A stretch of 64,000 nucleotides of DNA from Bifidobacterium choloepi (GCF_010667615.1 NZ_VYSG01000001.1:983649-1047648); one strand, 5' to 3'; shown: positions 52,559-62,965, counted from the first letter of the stretch. Notes: generated by a model from the sequence alone, not told the origin. Numbers and translations are program-made.

Positions 52559-53701
52559 TCAGGCCTTCCACACGTCCTTGCCGGCGGCCTTGGCGGCCGC
52601 GACATCGGCGTTGAGCTGCTCCTCGTTGGCCTCGACGTCGCCGGCGATGAACTCCTCGACGAGCTGACGGGCCTCGTTGTCCTCGTGCTGGACGGCCGGG
52701 GACTTCATGAAGTAGGAGCTCGGGGCGAGCACCGGGCCGGCCAGGCCGCGGTCAAGGGCGATCTTGGCGGCGCGGACGGCGTCGATGACAATGCCGGCGG
52801 AGTTCGGGGAATCCCAGACTTCCAGCTTGTACTCGAGGTTCAGCGGAACATCGCCGAACGTGGTGCCCTCGAGGCGGACGAACGCGAACTTGCGGTCGTC
52901 GAGCCAGGCCACGTAGTCGGACGGACCGATGTGGACGTTGTACGGATCCATTTCGTGAGGCACGATGGAGGTGACGGCGCGGGTCTTCGAGATCTTCTTC
53001 GACTCCAGACGGGAACGCTGCAGCATGTTCATGAAGTCCATGTTGCCGCCGACGTTGAGCTGGTAGGTGCGGTCGAGGCGCACGCCGCGGTCCTCGAACA
53101 GGCGGGCCATGACACGGTGCGTGATGGTGGCGCCGACCTGCGACTTGATATCGTCGCCGACGATCGGGACACCGGCATCGCGGAACTTCTGGGCCCAGAC
53201 CGGGTCGGAGGCGATGAACACCGGCAGGCAGTTGACGAAGGCGCAGCCGGCGTCCATGGCCGCCTGGGCGTAGGCCTTGTCGGCCTCTTCGGAACCGACC
53301 GGCAGGTAGGAGACCAGCACGTCGACCTTCTTGTCCTTGAGAACCTGGGCGACGTCGACCGGCTCCTTGTCGGATTCGGTGATCATCTGGCGGTAGTACT
53401 CGCCGAGACCGTCGTACGTCGGACCGCGCAGGACCTCGACGTCGAGGTTCGGCACGTCGGCGAACTTGATCGTGTTGTTCTGGGAGGCGCCGATGGCTTC
53501 CGACAGGTCCTTGCCGACCTTGTCGGCGTCGACGTCGAACGCGGTGACGAACTCGATGTCCCGCACACGGTATCCGCCGAAGTTGTTATGCATGAGGCCG
53601 GGGATCTTGTCCTCGTCCTTGGTGCCCTTGTAGTACTCGACACCCTGCACCAGTGACGAGGCGCAATTGCCCACACCGGCGATAGCCACGCGAATGCTCA
53701 T
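52559..53701 (-). CDS. ino1: Inositol-3-phosphate synthase
   Basis: Ino1 isomerises glucose 6-phosphate to inositol 3-phosphate, the entry to phosphatidylinositol in actinobacteria. The 380-residue product begins [20 protein letters not shown], carries [23 protein letters not shown], and [18 protein letters not shown], all fixed in the family. It ends with a stretch [20 protein letters not shown] precedes the ATG. The class A PBP gene diverges from it across a 305-base gap. Confidence 0.97.
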   Translation of the reverse strand: MSIRVAIAGVGNCASSLVQGVEYYKGTKDEDKIPGLMHNNFGGYRVRDIEFVTAFDVDADKVGKDLSEAIGASQNNTIKFADVPNLDVEVLRGPTYDGLGEYYRQMITESDKEPVDVAQVLKDKKVDVLVSYLPVGSEEADKAYAQAAMDAGCAFVNCLPVFIASDPVWAQKFRDAGVPIVGDDIKSQVGATITHRVMARLFEDRGVRLDRTYQLNVGGNMDFMNMLQRSRLESKKISKTRAVTSIVPHEMDPYNVHIGPSDYVAWLDDRKFAFVRLEGTTFGDVPLNLEYKLEVWDSPNSAGIVIDAVRAAKIALDRGLAGPVLAPSSYFMKSPAVQHEDNEARQLVEEFIAGDVEANEEQLNADVAAAKAAGKDVWKA

Positions 53702-53941
53702 CTAAAACGACTCCTCTACGTTGCTTGCGTGTTTTCAATCCTTAAGCATACATTCCTATACCTCGATGAACCATCGGGGTTATACAGGAAAGATAGTCGA
53801 AGTGCTGGAAAACGTCCCGTTCTTCTCACATCGATGTTCACGTCCGGCCATGTGCGGTTCCCTGTCGGCACGCATGCCCGTCGTCACGGCGCCGACGATG
53901 GGACGAATTGTTCCGATATGTAAATCTGGTGACAAAAATCC

Positions 53942-53970
53942 TTGACGCATGTCGGCGAAGCCGATATCCC
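53942..53970 (+). promoter_or_regulatory. Promoter of the class A PBP gene
   Basis: TTGACG (53942-53947) and TATCCC (53965-53970) are separated by 17 bases. It lies in the 305-base gap 53702-54006 between ino1 and the PBP gene. In the same gap CGATG-AAC-CATCG (53763-53775) is a short hairpin upstream of ino1. Confidence 0.55.
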
Positions 53971-54006
53971 GGTAGTTTTTCTGGTGTGACGATTACCGTT
54001 GATGGC

Positions 54007-56424
54007 ATGGTTTCTAAGACACGAACCGCAAGCTCGCGTCCTGATGGGGATGGTTCCAGCACCACCCGCAGCGGCGACGACGCAACCACGCAGTACTCCG
54101 GAGGCACCCGGAGCGACCGGCAGTCCACTTCGCATCGCAAGCCGGTCAAGCCGAAGAATCTCAAGAAGAAGCCGAACAGGAAAAAGAAGAAGTCCAAGAA
54201 GAAGGGTCTGTGGTGGAAGATCCTGCTTGGCGTCATCGGCGTCATCCTGGTCGCCGGCATCGCCCTGTTCGCGTACCTGTACATCACCACCGACATCCCG
54301 CAGCCCGAAAGCATCGCGCTGTCCGAGAAGACGAGCGTCTACTATTCCGACGGCACGACGAAGATCGGTTCCTTCGAGGAGCAGAATCGCGAGATCATCG
54401 ACTGCTCGACGCTGCCGAGCTACGTCGGCGACGCCATCGTCTCGTCCGAGGACCGCACGTTCTACACGAACAAGGGCATCGATCTCGGCGGCATCATGCG
54501 CGCGCTCTACAACAACCTGACCACGGGCTCCCGGCAAGGCGGCTCGACAATCACCCAGCAATATGCCGAACGGTATTACCTGGGCGAAACGACGAGCTAC
54601 TCGGGCAAGCTCAGGGAGGCGATCCTGGCCATCAAGATCGCCCAGCAGCAGGACAAGAGCACCGTGCTGTGCAACTACATGAACACGATCTACCTCGGCC
54701 GTGGCGCCTACGGCATCCAGGCCGCCGCGCAGGCGTATTTCGGCAAGGACGCCAAGGACCTGACCGTCTCCGAGGCGGCCATGATCGCCGGCATCATTCC
54801 GTCGCCGAGCACGTGGGATCCGGCCATCAACGAGAAGCAGGCCGAGTCCCGCTTCGAGCGCGTGATCAGGATCATGAAGGAAGACGGCTACATCACCGAC
54901 GAGCAGGCCTCGGACGCCAAGTTCCCGGAGGTGAAGGACTACACCGTCAGCAACGACTTCTCGGGGCCGAACGGCTACCTGCTCACCACCGTCGAGAACG
55001 AACTGGTCAACAGTGGCGCCTTCACGAAGGACGAGCTGGAAACCGGCGGCTACAAGATCGTCACGACGCTTGACAAGGACATGCAGTCCGAAATGCAGAC
55101 CGTCGGCGACAACCGGCCCGACGACATGCCGGACAGCATCGAGGTGGGCGGCATAGCCGTCGACCAGACCACCGGCGGCGTCAAGGCGATGTACGGCGGT
55201 TCGGACTACCTGACCAAGCAGCTGAACAACGCCACGCAGGCCACGTTCCAGCCCGGCTCCACGATGAAGCCGTTCGGCCTGCTCGGCGCGGCCCAGGACG
55301 ACGTCAGCTTCAGCACGCTGTTCAACGGCAACTCGGGCCTGACGTTCGAGACGCAGGACGGCGTCTACGCCCAGGTCCCGAACGCGCTGAACAAGAGCTA
55401 CGGCTACATCAACCTCTACACGGCGACGGCCAAGTCGGTGAACACCGTCTTCATGAACGTCAACGAGCACCTGACCTCGCAGAAGTTCGCCGAGATCGCC
55501 AAGGAAGCCGGCATCACCAGCGACATCGACGCCGACACGCTCTACAACATCCTCGGCATCAACTCGATCACCGTCTGGGATCTCGCCCAGGGCCACTCGA
55601 CGATCGCGAACAACGGCACGAAGAACACGCTGCACGTCGTCGACAAGGTCACCAAGGACGACAAGACGATGTACACGGCCAATCCGAACACCACCGAAGT
55701 CTTCGACGCGAACGATTGCGAACTTGTCCAGCAGGCCATGCTGGGCACGACGACGACCGGTGGCACCGCGCCGACGATCCAGAGCGCGCTTGGACGCGAG
55801 GTCGCCGGCAAGTCCGGTACCGCCAACGACGAGACGGCGGCGTCGTTCGTCGGCTACACGCCGCAGCTGCTCAACGTCTGGGCCATCTGGAATCCGGCCG
55901 ACGACGGCAGCGCCCAGGTGGTGCCGTCGTTCTCCGGCTACGGCGTCTCGTCGACCGGCTACCCGTCGCACCTGTTCCAGGAATTCATGTCGCAGGCGCT
56001 GGCCAACTACGACGTGGAGACGTTCACGAAGCCGACCGACACCGGCAAGATCGGCGGTCCGGACGGCGACTGGGGCCTTGGCGGCTCGACGTCGTCCTCG
56101 AGCTCGGGCACGCAGTCCACTGCGCCGAGCACCGAGAACAACAACGACTACACCGACCAGGACACCAACACGACGAGCGGTGGCAGTGGCAGTGGTGACG
56201 ACGACAACGAGTCCACCACCACGACGACTGAAACGCCCGAGCCCACGGCGACTGCGACAACACCGGCGCCGACGCAGACAGCGTCCCCGGAGACGGAAAC
56301 GACTCCGACAACGCCATCCACCAGCGAGCCGACCGACACCGGCACGGCGACGCCGCAATCGCAGTCTAACGCGAATGGCAACGCCAAGTCCGGCAACTCC
56401 TCGACGTCTTCCAGCGGACAGTGA
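54007..56424 (+). CDS. Class A penicillin-binding protein (glycosyltransferase and transpeptidase)
   Basis: A bifunctional peptidoglycan synthase of 805 residues. Cytoplasmic head: a Lys/Arg-rich stretch (residues 44-67). One membrane anchor (about 69-93). Glycosyltransferase-51 domain with Glu148 in S-S-E-D-R-T-F-Y and Q-G-G-S-T-I-T-Q-Q. Transpeptidase with S418-T-M-K421, S477-V-N479 and K602-S-G-T. The last about 120 residues are a Ser/Thr/Gly/Pro-rich wall-spanning tail. Start: ATG at 54007 gives M-V-S-K-T-R-T; GTG at 53986, nine bases past the expected transcription start, is an alternative and neither has a ribosome-binding site. It stands divergent from ino1. Confidence 0.95.
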   Translation: MVSKTRTASSRPDGDGSSTTRSGDDATTQYSGGTRSDRQSTSHRKPVKPKNLKKKPNRKKKKSKKKGLWWKILLGVIGVILVAGIALFAYLYITTDIPQPESIALSEKTSVYYSDGTTKIGSFEEQNREIIDCSTLPSYVGDAIVSSEDRTFYTNKGIDLGGIMRALYNNLTTGSRQGGSTITQQYAERYYLGETTSYSGKLREAILAIKIAQQQDKSTVLCNYMNTIYLGRGAYGIQAAAQAYFGKDAKDLTVSEAAMIAGIIPSPSTWDPAINEKQAESRFERVIRIMKEDGYITDEQASDAKFPEVKDYTVSNDFSGPNGYLLTTVENELVNSGAFTKDELETGGYKIVTTLDKDMQSEMQTVGDNRPDDMPDSIEVGGIAVDQTTGGVKAMYGGSDYLTKQLNNATQATFQPGSTMKPFGLLGAAQDDVSFSTLFNGNSGLTFETQDGVYAQVPNALNKSYGYINLYTATAKSVNTVFMNVNEHLTSQKFAEIAKEAGITSDIDADTLYNILGINSITVWDLAQGHSTIANNGTKNTLHVVDKVTKDDKTMYTANPNTTEVFDANDCELVQQAMLGTTTTGGTAPTIQSALGREVAGKSGTANDETAASFVGYTPQLLNVWAIWNPADDGSAQVVPSFSGYGVSSTGYPSHLFQEFMSQALANYDVETFTKPTDTGKIGGPDGDWGLGGSTSSSSSGTQSTAPSTENNNDYTDQDTNTTSGGSGSGDDDNESTTTTTETPEPTATATTPAPTQTASPETETTPTTPSTSEPTDTGTATPQSQSNANGNAKSGNSSTSSSGQ

Positions 56425-56487
56425 GTATGCGCTGACAATCTGACCGATGACAGTGTTTCGTCGGTCAGATAGACGTCATTCGGGTGC

Positions 56488-56532
56488 ATATGGAAGGGCC
56501 CCTCCGGATTCTCCGGAGGGGCCCTTCCATAT
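56488..56532. terminator. Bidirectional terminator between the PBP gene and leuA
   Basis: Perfect 21-bp arms (56488-56508 and 56512-56532) around a TTC loop between convergent genes. Confidence 0.8.
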
Positions 56533-56551
56533 CATCTTCTGGGTTACGGCA

Positions 56552-58462
56552 TCATCGCTGCGAACGGTTGATGGCGGAGATGATGGCCTTGAGCGAGCTG
56601 GTGATGATCGAGGAGTCGATGCCGGCGCCCCACAGCACGCGCTTCTCGGCGTCCTCGCCTATCTCGCATTCGACGTAGGACGCGGCCATCGCGTCGGTGC
56701 CGACGGACATCGTGTGTTCGGCATAGTCCAGCACGCGGGCCTCGATGCCGAACGACTGGACGGCATGGAGGAACGCGTCGATCGGACCGTTGCCGGTACC
56801 GGAAATCTCGCGAACGACCTCCTCGTCGGTGCCGACGTTGAGGCCACGATCCAGCACCTTCGCCGTCATCTCGGTATCCGAACCGTCCTCGCCGGACGAG
56901 ACGGCGACCTTGAGCAGCTTGAGACGGCCCCACTGCTCGAGCGAATCGTCGTGGACGTCGCCGACGATATCGCCGGCCAGCGTGGCGCCGGTCTCCTCGA
57001 CCGGCAGGTACTCGTCCTTGAAGAGGCGCCAGATGTCCTCGTCCTTGACTTCCTTCTTCGTGGCGTCCGCATGGGCCTGCACGACCTTGTCGAACTCGAC
57101 CTGGAGCCGCTTGGGCAGGTCAAGGTTGTGGTTGGCCTTGAGCAGGTACGCCATGCCGCCCTTGCCGGACTGCGAGTTGACGCGGATGATGGCCTCGTAC
57201 GAACGGCCGACGTCCTTCGGGTCGATCGGGAGGTACGGCACGAGCCAGACAAACCGGTCGAGCTCGGCGCCGGCGGCCTCGGCCGCCATCTCGCGGGCCT
57301 CGAGTCCCTTCTTGATGGCGTCCTGATGGGAGCCGGAGAAGGCCGTGAACACGAAGTTGCCGGCGTAGGGATGGCGCTCGGAAATCTTGATCTGGTTGCA
57401 GTACTCGACGGTGCGGCGGATTTCCGGCACGTCGGACAGGTCGAGCTGCGGATCGATGCCCTGCGTCAGGAAATTGAGGCCGAGCGTGACGAGATCGACA
57501 TTGCCGGTGCGCTCGCCATTGCCGAGCAGGCAGCCCTCGATGCGGTCGGCGCCGGCGAGAATGCCGAGTTCGGCGGCGGCCACGCCCATGCCCTCGTCGT
57601 TGTGCGGGTGCAGCGACAGCACGACGGCGTCGCGGTCGTCGAGATTGTTGGAGACGTACTCCACCTGATCGGCGAACACGTTCGGCGTTGTCATCTCGAC
57701 GGTCGCCGGCAGGTTGATGATCATCGGATGCTCCGGCGTGGGCCGGATGACGCCGATGACGGCGTTGCAGACCTCGACGGCATACTCCGGCTCGGTGCCG
57801 GTGAACGATTCGGGCGAATATTCGTAATAGAGATCGATGTCGCCGGCGTCGCCCTCGAGTTCCTTGCACAGTTCGGCGGCGTCGGTGGCCAGCTTCTTGA
57901 TGCCGTCGCGGTCCTTGCGGAACACAACCTCGCGCTGGAGGACCGATACCGAGTTGTAGAAGTGGACGATGGCGCGCTTGGCGCCCTTCAGGCATTCGTA
58001 GGTCTTGCGGATCAGGTGCTCGCGCGCCTGCGTGAGCACGACGATCGTGACGTCGTCCGGGATGAGTTCGCGCTCGATCAGCATGCGGATGAAATCGTAG
58101 TCGGTTTCGGACGCGCTCGGGAAGCCGACCTCGATTTCCTTGAACCCCATCTTCACGAGCAGGTTCCAGAAGCGCAGCTTGCGTTCGGCGTCCATCGGAT
58201 TGACCAGTGCCTGGTTGCCGTCGCGCAGGTCGACGGAGCACCAGCGAGGCGCCCGCTGCAGTCGCTTGCCCGGCCACGTACGCTCCGGGTAGTCAAAAGG
58301 CACCTGCTTGTCATACGCCACGTACTTCGTGTAGGGCATGGAACTGGGCTTCTGCGGAGCGCCAATAAAACGTGCCGGAGGCAGCAGCGGGTCGTTGTTC
58401 CCTCCGTTGGATGCCGCGGCGACCGCAGCGAGATCAAAAACCGACGATTGACCCTGACCCAT
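56552..58462 (-). CDS. leuA: 2-isopropylmalate synthase
   Basis: LeuA condenses acetyl-CoA and 3-methyl-2-oxobutanoate, the committed step of leucine synthesis, and is feedback-inhibited by leucine. The 636-residue product has the DRE-TIM barrel start V-D-L-R-D-G-N-Q-A-L, the metal-binding H-x-H region in L-S-L-H-P-H-N-D-E-G-M-G, and G-N-G-E-R-T-G-N-V-D. A C-terminal LeuA dimerisation/regulatory domain (about residues 500-636) is complete. The ATG at 58462 follows AAGGAGG. Upstream are a 7-bp palindrome (58510-58526) and a candidate leader peptide. leuCD lie 30 kb away. Confidence 0.97.
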   Translation of the reverse strand: MGQGQSSVFDLAAVAAASNGGNNDPLLPPARFIGAPQKPSSMPYTKYVAYDKQVPFDYPERTWPGKRLQRAPRWCSVDLRDGNQALVNPMDAERKLRFWNLLVKMGFKEIEVGFPSASETDYDFIRMLIERELIPDDVTIVVLTQAREHLIRKTYECLKGAKRAIVHFYNSVSVLQREVVFRKDRDGIKKLATDAAELCKELEGDAGDIDLYYEYSPESFTGTEPEYAVEVCNAVIGVIRPTPEHPMIINLPATVEMTTPNVFADQVEYVSNNLDDRDAVVLSLHPHNDEGMGVAAAELGILAGADRIEGCLLGNGERTGNVDLVTLGLNFLTQGIDPQLDLSDVPEIRRTVEYCNQIKISERHPYAGNFVFTAFSGSHQDAIKKGLEAREMAAEAAGAELDRFVWLVPYLPIDPKDVGRSYEAIIRVNSQSGKGGMAYLLKANHNLDLPKRLQVEFDKVVQAHADATKKEVKDEDIWRLFKDEYLPVEETGATLAGDIVGDVHDDSLEQWGRLKLLKVAVSSGEDGSDTEMTAKVLDRGLNVGTDEEVVREISGTGNGPIDAFLHAVQSFGIEARVLDYAEHTMSVGTDAMAASYVECEIGEDAEKRVLWGAGIDSSIITSSLKAIISAINRSQR

Positions 58463-58509
58463 CACTCCTCCTTCTTCATGTGTTATCCGCGATGGTTGTC
58501 ATGGCCCCG

Positions 58510-58526
58510 CCGGAACGCTGTTCCGG
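58510..58526. promoter_or_regulatory. Palindrome CCGGAAC-GCT-GTTCCGG upstream of leuA
   Basis: A perfect 7-bp stem in the leuA leader, 48 bases upstream of the start. The same arms occur upstream of pepD (40580-40600). It could act in leader folding or as an operator. Confidence 0.4.
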
Positions 58527-58581
58527 ACATGGGCGGCCGTCCTCCGTTGGCTGGCTGGAGCCGGCGACGTGACGGCTGCCT

Positions 58582-58626
58582 TCATCCTAACGGCAACGGT
58601 TTGGGGAGGACATGGGTAGTCCACAT
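58582..58626 (-). CDS. Candidate leucine-rich leader peptide of leuA
   Basis: A 14-codon frame encodes M-W-T-T-H-V-L-P-K-P-L-P-L-G, with three leucines (CTC, TTG, TTA) among its last eight codons. TTA is very rare in this GC-rich genome. It ends 120 bases before leuA. Its Leu-codon segment CCGTTG is complementary to CAACGG further down the leader. Leader-peptide attenuation ahead of leuA is known in actinobacteria; a start signal and the exact antiterminator fold are not resolved here. Confidence 0.4.
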   Translation of the reverse strand: MWTTHVLPKPLPLG

Positions 58627-58774
58627 GTCAACGAAAAACTTGGAATGCGGACAACGCAGGGCCAGCGAAGAAGAACCCACGGAAAGGGAGGAAACGGCGA
58701 CATCGGAAACTTCGGTGCGATGGCGACGCCGGGAGCCTCGGTGAGACGGTGGCGACGGGAACATTGGCGGCACG

Positions 58775-59395
58775 TCAGCAGAACAGCGAGATGCCACGGC
58801 GCGCCATGCAGAAGGCGTTGCCGAGCCACGTATGCCTGGAATTCGGCCATACCGCGCCCAGTCGCGGCGCGTTCTGGCTCATCCAGATGCTCGGCACGCG
58901 GCCGTCGTTGCTGCGCGAGCCGAGCAGGTTGAAGCCGTTCTTCTCCAGCAGCCATTCGGGATGCTGCGTGGCGATGGCGAGACCCTCCTCGAGCGTGAGA
59001 GGAATGCGTTCGTCGGAGTCGATGAGCTTGCGGGCCACGTCGGGTTCGCGGTTGACGTAGCAAGTGCCGGTATGCGGTTCGATGACGAGGTAGAACGGTC
59101 CTTCCGGCGGTTCGAAACCGCCTTGCGGCAGGAAGCTGGCAATGTCGCGCGGGGGCATCGTCGTGAAGCCGGCCATGCGGTTGATGGAGGTTCGGGCAAT
59201 CAGCGATTCCGGCGAGACCAGTTCCCTTGTCGGCACGAGCAGGATGTCGGAGCCGAGATCGCTGTCCTCGAGCGCCCTGATCAGCGGCCGCGCCAGCGCG
59301 CGGAAGGATGCCGCGCTCATGTCGGCCACGTCGGGATAACCCAACGCGACAATGCGGTCCAGCTGTTTTTGCGCTTCACGTGATGCCTCTGACAT
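58775..59395 (-). CDS. DUF5701-family protein
   Basis: A 206-residue protein of unknown role that resembles DUF5701 in actinobacteria: F-Y-L-V-I-E-P-H-T-G-T-C-Y-V-N-R-E-P, then R-I-P-L-T-L-E-E-G-L-A-I-A-T-Q-H-P-E-W-L-L-E-K-N, L-L-G-S-R and the C-terminal H-T-W-L-G-N-A. Translation starts at ATG 59395 (M-S-E-A-S-R-E); the longer frame to 59560 runs through the asd terminator. It lies between asd and leuA on the minus strand. Confidence 0.82.
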   Translation of the reverse strand: MSEASREAQKQLDRIVALGYPDVADMSAASFRALARPLIRALEDSDLGSDILLVPTRELVSPESLIARTSINRMAGFTTMPPRDIASFLPQGGFEPPEGPFYLVIEPHTGTCYVNREPDVARKLIDSDERIPLTLEEGLAIATQHPEWLLEKNGFNLLGSRSNDGRVPSIWMSQNAPRLGAVWPNSRHTWLGNAFCMARRGISLFC

Positions 59396-59533
59396 GTCTT
59401 CCAGCTTAGCGTGGATGCTGGCGCATGTCGTCGCGATGCAGACCGACAGCGCAAGGCCATTCGACGGACACAACCGCCGTGGCGTACGGAACGGGAGGGG
59501 CGGCAACCGGCCGGCAAGCCCCGCAAACAACAT

Positions 59534-59567
59534 GATCCGGTTGCGGCCGTACGGCCGCAACCGGATC
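59534..59567. terminator. 34-bp perfect palindrome after asd
   Basis: GATCCGGTTGCGGCCGT joins its exact reverse complement without any spacer, 36 bases past the asd stop. With no loop it would form a cruciform-like hairpin; it probably ends asd transcription. Confidence 0.65.
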
Positions 59568-59602
59568 CGTGCATGTGGACCGGCGTAGCGCCGGCCCGGT
59601 GA

Positions 59603-60673
59603 TCAGAGCTGGTCGGGGAAGTGCTTGCGGGCGATGATCTCGGCAAGTTCGACGGCGTTGAGCGCCGCGCCCTTGCGCAGGTTATCGTTGGTGACAAAGA
59701 ACGCGAGGCCCTTGTGGCCGTCGACGGCCTGGTCCTGACGGATGCGGCCGACGAAGCTCGGCGTCTTGCCGGCGGCGAGCTGGGCCGTCGGAATGTCGAC
59801 GAGCTCGACGGCCTCGGCCTCGCGCAGGACAGCGCGGGCCTCGTCCGGCGTGACGTCACGCTCGAATTCGGCGTTGACGCTCATGCCGTGGGCGGTGAAG
59901 ACGCCGACGCGCACGCAGGTGCAGGACGCCTTGAGGTCGGGCAGGTGCAGGATCTTGCGGCTCTCGTTGCGCAGTTTCTGTTCCTCGTCGGTTTCCTCGG
60001 AGCCGTCGTCGACGATGTCGCCGATGAACGGCACCTCGTTGAAGGCAATCGTGCGGACGACCTTCGTCGGCTCCGGGAAGTCGATCGCGTCGCCGCCGAA
60101 CACGAGCTTGTCGGCGCCCTGGTCGACGGCGGCCTTGGCCTCGTTCATCAGCTGCTCGACGCCGGCGCGGCCGGCGCCGGACACGGCCTGGTACGAGCTG
60201 ACGATCAGTCGCTTGAGACCGAACGCGTCGGACAGTGGCTTGAGCACGGGCATGATGGCCATTGTCGTGCAGTTCGGGTTGGCGACAATGCCGGACGGGA
60301 TCTCGTCGAGATCGTCGGGATTGACCTCGGCGACGACGAGCGGGACATCGTCGTGCATGCGCCACTGCGAGGAGTTGTCGATAACGTAGGCGCCGGCTTC
60401 GGCGAACTTCGGCGCCCATTCGCGGCTCGTGCCGCCGCCGGCCGAGAAGATCGCGATATCGATGCCGGAAAGGTCGGCCTTGGCGACGTCCTCGACCTCG
60501 ATGGCGTGGCCTCGCCAGTCGAGTACCTGGCCCGCGGAGCGTGCCGAGGCGAGGAATCGCAGGTCCCTGACCGGGAAGTCGCGCTCGTCGAGCACGCGAC
60601 GCATCACCATGCCCACCTGGCCCGTGGCGCCCAGCACCGCCACGTTCACGCCGCGTTCGTTGATCTGTACCAT
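59603..60673 (-). CDS. asd: Aspartate-semialdehyde dehydrogenase
   Basis: Asd reduces aspartyl phosphate to aspartate semialdehyde for lysine/diaminopimelate, threonine and methionine. The 356-residue product has N-V-A-V-L-G-A-T-G-Q-V-G at the N-terminus, the active-site Cys135 in N-P-N-C-T-T-M-A, and S-S-Y-Q-A-V-S-G-A-G-R-A-G. The ATG is at 60673 with GGAGATGG upstream. The two aspartokinase genes and recR precede it on the same strand. Confidence 0.97.
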   Translation of the reverse strand: MVQINERGVNVAVLGATGQVGMVMRRVLDERDFPVRDLRFLASARSAGQVLDWRGHAIEVEDVAKADLSGIDIAIFSAGGGTSREWAPKFAEAGAYVIDNSSQWRMHDDVPLVVAEVNPDDLDEIPSGIVANPNCTTMAIMPVLKPLSDAFGLKRLIVSSYQAVSGAGRAGVEQLMNEAKAAVDQGADKLVFGGDAIDFPEPTKVVRTIAFNEVPFIGDIVDDGSEETDEEQKLRNESRKILHLPDLKASCTCVRVGVFTAHGMSVNAEFERDVTPDEARAVLREAEAVELVDIPTAQLAAGKTPSFVGRIRQDQAVDGHKGLAFFVTNDNLRKGAALNAVELAEIIARKHFPDQL

Positions 60674-60804
60674 CTGTCCATCTCCTTGCGGATGGCCTCT
60701 CCGGAGGCCCGTCGTTGTCTGTGTTCCGTCGTGGTGGCGCGTAATGCGCCGTGAATCGTGTCCGTCACCGCCCGGCGACCGGTCGGCCGCCGGCAGGATG
60801 CCGG

Positions 60805-61371
60805 TCAGCGACCAGTGCCGCCGTAGACGACCGCCTCCACCTTGTCGGCGTCGAGGCCGTAGGCCGTATGAAGCGCCCGGACGGCGTCGTCAAGCTGGTT
60901 CAGCGGCACCAGCGCGGCGATGCGGATTTCGGACGTGGAAATCATCAGCACGTTGATGCCCTCGTCGCTGAGCGCCTGGAAGAACTTGGAAGCCAGTCCC
61001 GAATGTGTCTTCATGCCGACGCCGACGACGGCGACCTTGCCGACGTTCGGATTGACGTCGAACGAGGCGTAGCCGAGTTCGTCCTGGTTCGCGAACAGCG
61101 CGTCCTGCACCTTGGCGGCGGCGGAGCCCGGCAGCGTGAAGGAAATGTCGGCGGTGCCGGTGGAGGCGCTGGCCTGCACGATCATGTCGATGTTGACGTT
61201 GGCCTCGGCCAGGCACTTGAAGACCTTGGCGGCCATGCCCGGCTCGTCCGGCACGCCGCGCACGGTGGCAAGCGTTTCGCTGCCGTCGTGGGCCACGCCC
61301 GAGATGACCGGCGTTTCCTGTCCCAGATCGGGAAACAGATCGCCCATCGACTTGTCCTGATTGTCGTTCAT
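60805..61371 (-). CDS. Aspartokinase regulatory ACT-domain subunit
   Basis: A 188-residue protein with two ACT domains: A-T-V-R-G-V-P-D-E-P-G-M-A-A-K-V-F-K-C-L-A and A-V-V-G-V-G-M-K-T-H-S-G-L-A-S-K-F-F-Q-A-L. These are the allosteric parts of aspartokinase, which bind lysine and threonine. Here they are a separate gene, 58 bases behind the catalytic gene, with its own AGGAGAGAGC ribosome-binding site before ATG 61371. Together the two make a split enzyme, comparable to the beta subunit that other bacteria produce from an internal start. Confidence 0.88.
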   Translation of the reverse strand: MNDNQDKSMGDLFPDLGQETPVISGVAHDGSETLATVRGVPDEPGMAAKVFKCLAEANVNIDMIVQASASTGTADISFTLPGSAAAKVQDALFANQDELGYASFDVNPNVGKVAVVGVGMKTHSGLASKFFQALSDEGINVLMISTSEIRIAALVPLNQLDDAVRALHTAYGLDADKVEAVVYGGTGR

Positions 61372-61429
61372 TGCTCTCTCCTGCTTGATGAAACGTCCTG
61401 AAGTGGTTGGGATTGAATGGGCGGTGCGC

Positions 61430-62191
61430 TCAGATGTTCGGCAGCTCGCGCGGATCGACGCCGGCGGGAATGACCAGCGTGCCGGGGCGGTGCGAGAAGG
61501 AGCTGCGCACATGCAGCGGCATGTTGAATCGCTGGGCATATTCGACGCACCGCAGCGCCAGCACCTTCGAGCCGCACGACGCCATCTCGAGAATGGACTC
61601 GTAGTCGATGACCGGAATGCGCCGGGCCGTCGGGACGATGCGGGGATCCGCCGTGAAGACGCCATCGACATCGGTGTAGATCTCGCAGATGTCGGCGCCG
61701 AGGGCGACGGCGAGCGCGACGGCGGACGTGTCCGAGCCGCCACGGCCAAGCGTCGTCGCGTCGCCGTTGTCGTCGCGGCCCTGGAAGCCGGCGACGATCG
61801 CGACGCTGCCCTTGTCGAGTGCGCGGCGCACGCGATCGGGTCGCACGGCCTTGATGTGGGCGGCGCCGAACAGCGTGTCGGTCATGAAACCGGCCTGGGA
61901 ACCGGTGAAGGAGTAAGCATGGGAACCGGCGGCGTGGATGGCCATGGCCAGCAGGCTCATCGAGATGCGTTCGCCCGCCGTCATCAGCATGTCCATTTCG
62001 CGGGCCGGCGGATCGGAATCGATGCTCATGGCCTGGTCGATCAGGTCGTCGGTCGTGTCGCCCATGGCGGAGACGACGACGGCCACGTCGTGACCGGCGT
62101 TCTTGGTTTCGATGATCCGTCGTGCCACGCGCTTGATCGAGTCGGCGTCGGCAACCGACGATCCACCGTATTTCTGGACAATAAGAGCCAC
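61430..62191 (-). CDS. lysC: Aspartokinase catalytic subunit
   Basis: LysC phosphorylates aspartate at the head of the aspartate pathway. The 253-residue catalytic domain has [31 protein letters not shown] and [14 protein letters not shown]. It stops before any ACT domain; these are in the next gene. The start is GTG at 62191 ([12 protein letters not shown]). The longer frame to 62254 starts in unlikely sequence. A split catalytic/ACT arrangement occurs in bifidobacterial genomes as far as I recall. Confidence 0.93.
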   Translation of the reverse strand: MALIVQKYGGSSVADADSIKRVARRIIETKNAGHDVAVVVSAMGDTTDDLIDQAMSIDSDPPAREMDMLMTAGERISMSLLAMAIHAAGSHAYSFTGSQAGFMTDTLFGAAHIKAVRPDRVRRALDKGSVAIVAGFQGRDDNGDATTLGRGGSDTSAVALAVALGADICEIYTDVDGVFTADPRIVPTARRIPVIDYESILEMASCGSKVLALRCVEYAQRFNMPLHVRSSFSHRPGTLVIPAGVDPRELPNI

Positions 62192-62362
62192 GGTAATCCA
62201 ATCTGTATTGCGGGGATGGCGTTCTCTCTCTTCACGAAAGTACGCAAGCACCACGATTATAGGAACAGGTACCCCCGCCGCATGCCGTGACTCCCACGAT
62301 CTGAACCGTCCCGCGTCGTCCCCGACGGGACACGGCGCGTCGACACTCCGGCGAGCCGGCTG

Positions 62363-62965
<603 letters not shown>

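Noticed and set aside
53908..54006. Upstream in-frame extension of the class A PBP gene
   Set aside because: It would place the promoter hexamers inside the coding region, and the extra residues match nothing in the family.
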